10,343 bases of DNA from an uncultured Chitinophagaceae bacterium (lineage in GTDB: Bacteria; Bacteroidota; Bacteroidia; Chitinophagales; Chitinophagaceae): the NCBI GenBank assembly GCA_946885665.1, contig CAMPGT010000139.1:1-10343 (forward strand), given 5' to 3'. Of the stretch, positions 1 through 7,300 are shown in pieces. The notes below the pieces were generated by a model, which made no database searches, was not told where the DNA came from, and saw only the letters and a list, made by a program, of their open reading frames with translations. The position numbers were made by a program, and so were the translations under genes. How positions within the stretch are numbered: position 1 is the first letter of the stretch; every line of letters begins with the position of its first letter.

Positions 1-1040
1 GCTACACCGTGGGCCGCGAGGCAAACAGTAAGTATAGCGAACAATGGAACGGCATCCAGATCGGCACATTTCAACATGGTCACCATTTCAAGACAAAAAT
101 TTCTGCTTACAAGGTGCCCGGCGATTCTTCAAGCGGGTTGCTGCCGCGAATATCGCCCGACGATCCCGGTGTGAAAGGAGAAGGCGACAAAAGGCTGCAG
201 GCATATTGCTTCCGCATGTGTTTGTCCAATCACCCCGATAACCGTATGCCCTTTCCGCGGCCCGAAGGATACGACTCAACACAGTATGAACTGCTGGTGA
301 GAGTATTTGCATCCGGCTGGGACGAGTTGTTCGATAAATTTGATGACATTCCTAACAGGAAAACAGACACCAATAATCACGGGCCCTTCAGCACCGATAA
401 CATTGGCATGAACTACGATTATCCCGAAGCTTCCTACGAAAGGCGGCGCGAGATCATTAAAGAACATGAAACGTACCAGAAGGGATTGATGTATTTCATG
501 TCTGTCGATCCAAGGATCCCTCCGGCCATACAAAAACAACTCAACACCTGGGGGCTGGCGAAGGATGAGTTCGGCGACAATGGCAACTGGCCGCATCAAA
601 TTTATGTTCGCGAGGCCAGGCGCATGGTAAGCGACTACGTAATGACCGAACACGAAACGCTTGGCGAACGCGATGTGCCGAGCCCGGTGGGAATGGGATC
701 GTACACACTGGATTCGCATAATGCCCAACGTTATGTTACAAAAGAAGGGTTTGTGCAGAATGAGGGGGATATTGGCGTACACGCCCCAAAGCCTTACAGC
801 ATATCTTTCAGGGCACTGGTTCCCAAAGAAGAAGAATGTTCCAACCTCCTTGTGCCTGTTTGCCTCTCCAGTTCGCACATTGCCTACGGGTCGATCAGGA
901 TGGAGCCGGTGTTTATGATACTCGGTCAGTCGGTTGCAGCCGCGGCCGCCCTCGCTATCGACGACAATATCAGCGTTCAACAGGTTTCATATGAAAAACT
1001 GGGTGAAGCGTTATTGAAGCAGGGGCAGCGGCTGCATTAA
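1..1040 (+). CDS. FAD-dependent oxidoreductase, C-terminal part (5' truncated by window edge)
   Basis: The reading frame is open from base 3 (Tyr-Thr-Val-Gly-Arg-Glu) to a TAA at 1038-1040, so the GTG at base 9 is internal and the gene begins upstream. The visible 345 or so residues match the C-terminal part of the FAD_oxidored family (PF12831-like). Supporting stretches are VGREANSKYSEQWNGIQ at the start, QAYCFRMCLSN in the middle, and the closing segment LLVPVCLSSSHIAYGSIRMEP followed by VFMILGQSVAAAAALAI, which is the usual end of this family. The GxGxxG dinucleotide-binding motif should lie in the missing N-terminus, so FAD binding is inferred from the family. Members are commonly 500-600 residues, so roughly 200 are absent. 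The substrate is unknown; in Bacteroidota these genes often lie near polysaccharide-utilisation genes and are sometimes loosely called xanthan lyase. It converges on the transporter gene with 9 bases between the stops and no recognisable terminator there. Confidence 0.85.
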   Translation, partial: YTVGREANSKYSEQWNGIQIGTFQHGHHFKTKISAYKVPGDSSSGLLPRISPDDPGVKGEGDKRLQAYCFRMCLSNHPDNRMPFPRPEGYDSTQYELLVRVFASGWDELFDKFDDIPNRKTDTNNHGPFSTDNIGMNYDYPEASYERRREIIKEHETYQKGLMYFMSVDPRIPPAIQKQLNTWGLAKDEFGDNGNWPHQIYVREARRMVSDYVMTEHETLGERDVPSPVGMGSYTLDSHNAQRYVTKEGFVQNEGDIGVHAPKPYSISFRALVPKEEECSNLLVPVCLSSSHIAYGSIRMEPVFMILGQSVAAAAALAIDDNISVQQVSYEKLGEALLKQGQRLH

Positions 1041-1049
1041 TGATCACCG

Positions 1050-2423
1050 TTACCAGTCATACTGGAAAACCTTCATCAAACCAATAGCAGCCGTGGCGGC
1101 AATTGCCGCAACGCTCAGCCAGAAGGCAATTTCATATGTGATCGGCGAAGGAAAGTATTTTATTCGCTGGCGGCGAAACTCGATGGCGGCGAACACCACG
1201 ATGAGCAGCATCGCCGAACCAACAACACCGCCTGACAGTATCATAAACACGGGCAATTTAATAAAAACGAAGGCTATCACCCATATTGCAGGAAATATCC
1301 ACGACAGGATGGCGATCACTTTTTTCCGTTCGGCGGTATTGTAAAAATTTATCCATCCGAACTGGCCAAAAATATCGGAGAATAATCGCGACCACGCGGC
1401 AAGCGTGGCAAACACACTGGAAAACAATACGAAGAACGCACCAAGCAGGTAGGCGGTCCTGATGCCATTGCCAAAGGCTTGTGTGTAGATAACCGCCAGC
1501 GTTTCTATAACCTGGTTTCCCTCGGGAACGAGCCCCTGTTTGTGCAATATCGCGGCGCCAAGCAGGTAAAAAGCTGCCGTTACCAGGGTGTAAATGATCA
1601 TCGCGGCAATGGCATCTACGTACATCACTTTGATCCAGCCCTTTGCCCTTCTTCTCCAGGCTGCATCATCATCATCGCCGCGCCGCCCGGTGAAGGCTGC
1701 ATAGCCTTTTTCCAGGCACCAGTAATTGTAAGCGATGATTTCGTCGCTGCCCACACCGGTAATGCCAAAGGCGCCAATGGCGATAAATACCAGTGATGCT
1801 GGCAAATTGAAAGTCAACCCGCTTAATATATCGGTAATGGATATGCGATATTCGGTAGCATTCACCACCAGCAGCGATGCGAAGGTGAGCATTGTAAAGA
1901 AAGCGATCATTACGAGGGAAGACTTTTCTATCATTTTATACCATCCGCCAAAAATGAGGAGGGCAACTACGATTGCGACCGCTACCGCCCACTGCACAAC
2001 AGAAAAAAACGGGAACAGCATGGTGAGGATGATCGCAGTTCCGCCTAACATCCCTCCCACCTGCACGATCTTCAACAACGTAAGTGCAAATATTGACCAG
2101 AGCGCCCATCCTCTTTTCCTGATTTTCGGTCCGGGTAATTTATTGAAGGAAGTCATCGGCGTTTCTGCGCTCAGTATTGCATGTTTCCCAAATTCAAGCT
2201 GGATGGCCACTTTCACCAGGCAACTGACGAGGATCACCCAGAATGCCGTAAATCCCGCACGTGCGCCGAGCGTGGTGGTGGCGATGAGTTCTCCCGATCC
2301 TACGATGGATGCAGAAAGAATAAACCCGGGACCCAGAAATTTAAGCGATGAAAAAAAGCCGCGCGGCGGTTCTTTTGCTAACGAAGCATTTGCGATGTAG
2401 TGGTCAGGAGCATTACCCGTCAT
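1050..2423 (-). CDS. Divergent Nramp-family (LeuT-fold) transporter
   Basis: A 457-residue polytopic inner-membrane protein. After a short cytoplasmic N-terminus, the first helix begins GPGFILSASIVGSGELIATT (residues 31-50), at the position of Nramp TM1. Further hydrophobic segments run to residue 451, consistent with 11 or so helices. Nramp proteins move divalent metals with protons, using DPGN in TM1 and a Met-Pro-His motif in TM6. Neither is present: TM1 has VGSGE (41-45) and TM6 has GVGSDE (223-228). The product is therefore Nramp-like by overall pattern, but metal transport cannot be assumed. An acidic run (GDDDD, 249-253) followed by basic residues lies in the loop after TM6. The start is the ATG at 2423, with an AT-rich upstream stretch and no clear Shine-Dalgarno site. 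The gene is divergent from the sigma-factor gene, with 72 bases between the chosen starts. Alternatives are a Mg2+, other cation or organic-solute transporter. Confidence 0.85.
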   Translation of the reverse strand: MTGNAPDHYIANASLAKEPPRGFFSSLKFLGPGFILSASIVGSGELIATTTLGARAGFTAFWVILVSCLVKVAIQLEFGKHAILSAETPMTSFNKLPGPKIRKRGWALWSIFALTLLKIVQVGGMLGGTAIILTMLFPFFSVVQWAVAVAIVVALLIFGGWYKMIEKSSLVMIAFFTMLTFASLLVVNATEYRISITDILSGLTFNLPASLVFIAIGAFGITGVGSDEIIAYNYWCLEKGYAAFTGRRGDDDDAAWRRRAKGWIKVMYVDAIAAMIIYTLVTAAFYLLGAAILHKQGLVPEGNQVIETLAVIYTQAFGNGIRTAYLLGAFFVLFSSVFATLAAWSRLFSDIFGQFGWINFYNTAERKKVIAILSWIFPAIWVIAFVFIKLPVFMILSGGVVGSAMLLIVVFAAIEFRRQRIKYFPSPITYEIAFWLSVAAIAATAAIGLMKVFQYDW

Positions 2424-2495
2424 TTAAAAATTTTTAGAAATGAATTTACATTTTTGATAACTTTCATTTTGATGAATCGTGGAGAACCAAAACAA
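2424..2495. promoter_or_regulatory. Short divergent intergenic region between transporter and sigma-factor genes
   Basis: This 72-base AT-rich stretch must hold the start signals of both divergent genes unless they lie inside coding sequence. TACATTTTTG at 2447-2456 resembles the Bacteroidota -7 element TAnnTTTG but has two extra bases between TA and TTTG. No exact TAnnTTTG is visible on either strand. The call rests mainly on gene arrangement. Confidence 0.35.
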
Positions 2496-3053
2496 ATGGA
2501 TGATGCCATACTGCTTCAACAGATAGCCGGAGGCAGCGAAGAAGCGTTCGGCTGCCTGTTCCGAAGGTACTGGAGATCCGCGTTTTCAGAGGTTTATAAG
2601 CGAATTAAAGATCACGATCATTCGAAGGACATCGTACAGGAAATCTTTACGCACGTGTGGGTGAAGAGAGATGTTCATACAATTGAAAATTTTCCGGCTT
2701 ATTTGAGAGTTTCGATCCGCAACCGGGTCATCAAGTATGCCACGAGGCAAAAACGCCACCATCCGTTTTTCGGCGTGGCCGAGCATATCACCGCAAACAA
2801 TGCGAGGGCCGATTCGAATCTGCTGTATAAAGAATTATATGCCTCGTATGAGGCCCTCGTGAAAACGCTGCCGAAAAAAAGACAAACCATCTTCCGCCTC
2901 CGGTACCAGCAAAACCTGCCTACCCATGAAATTTCATCTTTATTGGGAATAAGCAGGAAAACTGTACAAAACCAGCTCGTTAAAGCGATCGATACGTTGA
3001 TAGTTTCGCTTATCCGGATGTTTCTCTTCACTATTATTTTCTTCTTGCGGTAA
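2496..3053 (+). CDS. ECF RNA polymerase sigma factor, FecI-like
   Basis: A sigma-70 family factor of the Bacteroidota FecI-like ECF group, about 185 residues from the chosen start. Sigma region 2 covers roughly residues 8-90 (LLQQIAGGSEEAF near the start, then HSKDIVQEIFTHVW and FPAYLRVSIRNRVIKYATRQ). Sigma region 4 covers about 118-168 (LPKKRQTIFRLRYQ, then the helix-turn-helix THEISSLLGISRKTVQNQL). There is no region 3, as expected for ECF factors. The frame is open back to a GTG at 2400, which would overlap the divergent gene. ATG 2472 is also possible. ATG 2496 was preferred because it follows an A-rich stretch with GGAG 11 bases upstream and begins where the family usually does. The last 18 or so residues are very hydrophobic (MFLFTIIFFLR at the end). 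The fecR gene follows 79 bases downstream, so the product is probably held inactive by that FecR and directs transcription of susCD. Confidence 0.9.
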   Translation: MDDAILLQQIAGGSEEAFGCLFRRYWRSAFSEVYKRIKDHDHSKDIVQEIFTHVWVKRDVHTIENFPAYLRVSIRNRVIKYATRQKRHHPFFGVAEHITANNARADSNLLYKELYASYEALVKTLPKKRQTIFRLRYQQNLPTHEISSLLGISRKTVQNQLVKAIDTLIVSLIRMFLFTIIFFLR

Positions 3054-3132
3054 ACTTTTTTAAAAAAATTTTCAGCGCCGGTGGGATTTTACTGATCATC
3101 CGGGTCATAGGCTACGTAATTATCATTCATAG

Positions 3133-4110
3133 ATGAACAAACGTTACCTTATCAGCCTGTTGCACAAGTATTTAAAAGGAAATGTTACCGATGAGGAGCG
3201 GAAGTTCGTTGAAGACTATTACAACGTATTCAGCGCGGAGAAAGACGTGATCGGCGTCATGAGCGAAGATGAATTGCTTGCCCTGGAAAACGAGATGAAC
3301 CGGAATATTATCCGTGACGGTTATGAAGACCTGGTGCATCATGCAAAGGTGAAGCGGCTGGCTAATTATCGCAAGCTCGCTGCCGCCGCGGCGGTCGTCG
3401 TTTTTATTTCCGCAGCCGCGTTGTATTTTTTCAACAACGGACCTGCAAAGGAAACGGGTACACAACCGCTGGCGGTTCAGGCAAAGTCGAACAGGGTATT
3501 TTTTCTGCCTGATGGCAGTTCGGTGATTTTGAGCCCTGGAGGAAAATTGAATTACCCGTCATCCTTTGATGGCATGGACAAACGCGAAGTATATCTTGAA
3601 GGAGAGGCTTTTTTTGATATTCAGCACAATGCACGGCGGCCGTTTATCGTGCACACGGGTAAACTTGTTACAACTGTATTGGGAACGGCGTTTAATGTGC
3701 GGGCCATGCCCGGCGAAACCGATATTACCGTTACCGTAAAAAGAGGAAAAGTAAAAGTGAGCGACGAGCAAAACACACTTGGAATTATCGAGCCCGATCA
3801 GCAAATTACCTTCAATAAAAAAGAGATCACGGCAGCTATAAAAGTGGTTGAAGCGGATAACTATATCGAGTGGAAAGAAGAAAACCTGCTGTTCGACAAC
3901 CTTACGATCGCAGAGGCTGCAAAGCTGCTTGAAGAGAAATTTAAAACACAGATAGTCATCAACGATCAATCCATTGGCTCGCAACGTTTTTCAGCCAGCT
4001 TTCCAAAAGATGAAACCCTTGAAGATGCGATCAAAATTATTTGCATGTTCAATCGCGTAACGTACAGGTTCAGCGACGACGGGACGAAAATCTTTATCGA
4101 GAATGAGTAA
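3133..4110 (+). CDS. FecR-family anti-sigma factor, inner-membrane signal relay
   Basis: A 325-residue single-pass membrane protein. Residues 1-80 form the cytoplasmic anti-sigma part. A transmembrane helix lies at about 81-100 (KLAAAAAVVVFISAAALYFF). A periplasmic FecR domain occupies about 118-213, with PDGSSVILSPGGKLNYP, REVYLEGEAFFDI and VLGTAFNVRA as its hallmark stretches. A C-terminal DUF4974 domain spans about 252-323 (LLFDNLTIAEAAKLLEEKF to the end). Length and order match Bacteroidota FecR proteins. It lies between the sigma-factor gene and a SusC with an STN domain, so it would pass an outer-membrane ligand signal to the sigma factor. The ATG at 3133 directly precedes the expected MNKRYLISLL start. 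The 79-base gap from the sigma gene holds an A/T palindrome (3056-3067) but no clear terminator, so the two are probably cotranscribed. Confidence 0.93.
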   Translation: MNKRYLISLLHKYLKGNVTDEERKFVEDYYNVFSAEKDVIGVMSEDELLALENEMNRNIIRDGYEDLVHHAKVKRLANYRKLAAAAAVVVFISAAALYFFNNGPAKETGTQPLAVQAKSNRVFFLPDGSSVILSPGGKLNYPSSFDGMDKREVYLEGEAFFDIQHNARRPFIVHTGKLVTTVLGTAFNVRAMPGETDITVTVKRGKVKVSDEQNTLGIIEPDQQITFNKKEITAAIKVVEADNYIEWKEENLLFDNLTIAEAAKLLEEKFKTQIVINDQSIGSQRFSASFPKDETLEDAIKIICMFNRVTYRFSDDGTKIFIENE

Positions 4111-4137
4111 AAAAGCTACTTCACCAAAATTGACAAT

Positions 4138-4176
4138 ATGAAAAAACCGGATAATACTTTCTTAGCATTTTATTGA
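4138..4176 (+). CDS. Possible 12-codon leader ORF upstream of susC
   Basis: ATG at 4138 followed by AAA AAA CCG and a TGA at 4174-4176 would give a 12-residue peptide, MKKPDNTFLAFY. It lies 28 bases after the fecR stop and before the hairpins. It is too short for a convincing coding signal and no Shine-Dalgarno site is seen. It is listed because a small leader ORF before a structured region could matter for regulation. Confidence 0.15.
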   Translation: MKKPDNTFLAFY

Positions 4177-4193
4177 AACCGAGACGATTAAAA

Positions 4194-4217
4194 AACCCCT
4201 GAATAAATCCAGAGGTT
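4194..4217 (+). terminator. Weak terminator-like hairpin after fecR
   Basis: AACCCCTG (4194-4201) pairs with CAGAGGTT (4210-4217) with one C-A mismatch and an 8-base loop. It is followed only by a broken T stretch (TTCTT overlaps 4216-4220). That is too poor for a strong intrinsic terminator, but could give partial termination or an RNA processing point between fecR and susC. Confidence 0.3.
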
Positions 4218-4220
4218 CTT

Positions 4221-4251
4221 GCCTGTACACCGACGGCAATCGGTGTCAGGC
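4221..4251 (+). promoter_or_regulatory. Strong stem-loop in the susC leader
   Basis: GCCTG-T-ACACCGA (4221-4233) is complementary to TCGGTGTCAGGC (4240-4251), giving a 12-base-pair stem with one bulged T at 4226 and a CGGCAA loop. No T-tract follows (ATGTCTTAAATC), so this is not a standard intrinsic terminator. It fits an RNA leader element, a processing or stability structure, or less likely a protein-binding operator. It lies 60 bases upstream of the preferred susC start. Confidence 0.55.
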
Positions 4252-4267
4252 ATGTCTTAAATCATTG

Positions 4268-4281
4268 ACGGCATGAGCCGT
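4268..4281 (+). promoter_or_regulatory. Small hairpin with an ATG in its loop at the upstream candidate susC start
   Basis: ACGGC (4268-4272) and GCCGT (4277-4281) form a perfect 5-base-pair stem around the loop ATGA, which contains the most upstream in-frame ATG (4273) of the susC frame. An ATG held in a GC-rich loop is a poor initiation site unless the structure is regulated. This is one reason for preferring the ATG at 4312. Confidence 0.4.
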
Positions 4282-4304
4282 ATTCCTAATAACTTAAAAC
4301 ATTT

Positions 4305-4312
4305 CAAAATTA
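4305..4312 (-). promoter_or_regulatory. Candidate antisense -7 element over the susC leader
   Basis: The reverse complement of these bases is TAATTTTG, an exact fit to the Bacteroidota -7 pattern TAnnTTTG. No TTG is seen at the expected -33 spacing, so support is weak. If active, transcription would run leftwards across the small hairpin and then the strong stem-loop. Confidence 0.15.
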
Positions 4313-7300
4313 TGATTCTTTCTTTGAATTCTGAACGTTTTCAGAATGAGCCGGATTCATTAAGAATAATCAAGCCGGCAGGAGGCGAAAAGATTAAAAA
4401 CAAGATCATGCGTATTGGAATAATAACAATTACCATGTTGATAGGGACATCAGCACAATTGTTATTTGCAATGCCTGGCAAGGGCCAGTCGTTGGATAAG
4501 GTGGAGATTACGGTAGGTTTCAAAAACGAATCCATCGTCCAGGCTTTTAAAACAATTGAGGCCAAAACTCCTTTTCATTTCATGTACCGCCACGACGAGG
4601 TGGATCATATCAAAAATCTGAATTTGCCTAAAAGCAAAAGAAACGTCGCGGAAATCCTCAAATACCTTTTAACCGGCAGTAAACTTACTTTTCAGCAGGT
4701 GGATTACCAGGTGCTGATCATGGAAAGCATGAACACGCAGGCATCGGAAGAAATGCCGCTCAATACCATAGTTCGGGAGCTCGTGGCGCAGGTGGTATCT
4801 GGCAGGGTGACGAATCCCCGGGGCGAGCCTTTGTCGGGCGTGAGCATAACAATAAAAGGATCTACCGTTGGAACATCCTCCGACGGGAGCGGCAATTATT
4901 CCATCAACGTGCAGGCAAATGACGTGCTGGTGTTTTCTTACGTTGGATATCTTTCAAAAGAAGTAACGGTGGGCAGCCAGCAGGTGATCAACGTACAACT
5001 GCAGGAGGACGCCAAACAGTTGAGCGACGTGGTGGTAACGGCGCTGGGAATTTCGAGGGAGAAAAAAGCATTGCCGTACGCCGTGACCGTTGTGAACGGC
5101 GAAAGCTTTACCAAGGCCAGGGAAGTGAACATAGGAAACGCCTTATCAGGAAAAATTGCCGGTGTGAATGCTACAAGAACCGCTACAGGACCTGGTGGCT
5201 CGAGCAGGGTGATCATAAGAGGAAACGGATCGCTCGGTGGCAACAATCAACCCCTATACGTGATCAACGGCGTGCCTATCGACAATACGAATTTCGGTTC
5301 GGCCGGGCAGTGGGGCGGATTTGACGCGGGAGACGGCCTGAGCAGCATTGATCCCGATAACATCGAAACCATTACCGTTTTGAAGGGAGGTACCGCGGCC
5401 GCCCTGTATGGTTCGCGCGCGGCCAACGGTGTAATTCTTATCACCACAAAAACCGGGAAGAACCAGCAGGGTATTGGCGTTGAATACAATACTACCTACA
5501 CAGTTGAGGCGCCTTCGTCTTTTTCGGACTACCAGTACGAATACGGCTCGGGAAATCATGGACAGAAGCCCGCTAACATTTCCGAGGCCATCGAAAACGG
5601 CACTGTGTCGTGGGGTGGTAAGCTGGACGGCTCAATGGTGATGCAACCCGATAGTGTGGAGCGCCCGTATGTTGCGCAGAAAAATAACATCAAGAATTTT
5701 TACAACACCGGTAATTCGTTTTCTAATTCAATAGCGCTCACCGGCGGCAATGAGGTTGCGCGGTTCAGATTTTCGGCTTCTAACCTCGATAATAATTCCG
5801 TTATTCCCAACACCTCGCTGAACCGCAAAGTGTTCAGTTTGGATGTGTCCGGAAATTTAATGAAGAAGGTGGAGTTTAAGGCAAATGTCCAATACAATAT
5901 CGAGCAGGGCTATAACCGGCCCTACGTGTCTGACCAGCCTTACAACGTCAACAGCGCCCCGCAGTTGATGGCGACCAACCTCGACATACGCATACTCGAA
6001 CCGGGATTCAACGAGGAGGGATATGAGGCCCTGTGGCACAAAGGCGACGCGAATAACCCGTATTTCATTGTAGAGAAAGTGAAGAACCATGATAAACGCA
6101 ACCGTTTAATGGGCTCTTTCAGCGCGCAGTACAACATCGATGATCATTTTTATATGAGAGGCAGGTTCGGCATCGATTATTACAACGTTGTTTCCGAAGC
6201 CATCATACCTACCGGCATTCAATACTGGACGCCAAGCATGACCTCGAGTAAATTGGTAACGTATGAAACGAACGTGGAAGGAATTATCGGATATAAAAAT
6301 AATTTCGGCGACATCTCTGTAAACGCCCTTGCAGGTGGCAACCAGATGCACCATGTAATTGACGGCATCAACCTTTCGAGCGGTAAATTCAATGTGCCTT
6401 TTCAGTATTTTATCACGAACGGAACGGGCCAGACATTCAGTTTAAACTATCGCGAAAATGCAATCAATTCTCTTTTCGCTTCTGCAGATGTAGGGTACAA
6501 AAATTTCCTGTTTCTATCATTAACCGGAAGAAACGACTGGTTCTCTACGCTTCCGGTGCAAAGCAACAATATTTTCTATCCCTCTGCAGGTTTGAGCTTT
6601 GTATTTTCGGAAGCCTGGAACAATCGGCCGTCCTGGCTCAACCTTGGAAAGATACGCGCTTCATGGGCGCAGGTTGGCGGCGGAGCACCTGATCCCTATG
6701 GGTTGAACCTTGTGTACGTGGCGCAGCCCGTGCAGGCGCTCGACCAGCCGCTGATGGGAATTAATGGCAACTCGATTCCAAATAACACCATCAAGCCCTA
6801 TACTTCCACCACCACCGAATTGGGATTGGAATTGAGGACGCTGAACAACCGCCTGGGACTGGATCTTGCTGTGTATGAAAGACGAACCACCAACGACATT
6901 GTAAACGCATCGGTTTCCAGTACCACCGGTTACTCGAACGTGTTATTGAATGTGGGTGAAATGAGAAACCGGGGAATTGAACTGTTGCTTACCGGGACGC
7001 CGGTGCAAACTGCCAGCGGTTTTAACTGGGATGCAAGTTTCAACATGGCCTACAATGTGAATACCGTTGTGAGAATTGCCGAAGGCTTAACGAGCCTGCT
7101 GCTGCCGGAGGGACAGGTACGCACAAAGAATGCTTTTATTTATCACTTTGAAGGAATGCCCTTCGGCCAGATTGCAGGGTACAGGATACTGACCGATGCA
7201 AAAGGCAACAAGGTTTACGACAAAGCTTCGGGGCTGCCCGTGAAAAGTGAATTCATGTCGCTCGGAAACGGCACGCCGCCGCTAACCCTTGGCCTCACCA

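Larger units (their letters stand above)
4111..4311 (+). promoter_or_regulatory. Structured intergenic leader between fecR and susC
   Basis: This 201-base stretch carries three consecutive inverted repeats (4194-4217, 4221-4251, 4268-4281), listed separately, and a possible 12-codon ORF. A weak promoter candidate is TTG at 4130-4132 with TACTTTCT at 4155-4162, a poor match to the Bacteroidota -33/-7 pattern. The most likely role is a susC 5' leader or a processing and attenuation region that sets susCD expression apart from the sigma and fecR genes. Its function is inferred from position and structure. Confidence 0.5.

Noticed and set aside
276..980. Long minus-strand ORF opposite the FAD oxidoreductase gene
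   Set aside because: It lies wholly within a well-recognised plus-strand gene, its product resembles no family, and it is rich in residues typical of antisense frames.
1025..1035. GCAG-CGG-CTGC stem at the end of the oxidoreductase gene
   Set aside because: Only 4 base pairs, inside the coding sequence and not followed by T residues.
1053..1065. Perfect CCAGT-CAT-ACTGG stem near the convergent stops, considered as a bidirectional terminator
   Set aside because: It lies inside the transporter coding end, the stem is only 5 base pairs, and no T-tract follows on either strand.
1735..2400. 221-codon plus-strand ORF opposite the transporter gene
   Set aside because: It is antisense to an Nramp-like protein with clear membrane helices and shows no recognisable domain.
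3056..3072. T6A7T4 palindromic run after the sigma-factor stop, considered as a terminator
   Set aside because: It has no GC-rich stem, and the downstream fecR is expected to be cotranscribed.
4130..4155. TTGACA...GATAAT resembling a classical sigma-70 promoter before susC
   Set aside because: The spacer is only 14 bases and Bacteroidota housekeeping promoters use a different -33/-7 pattern, so it was not listed as a promoter.
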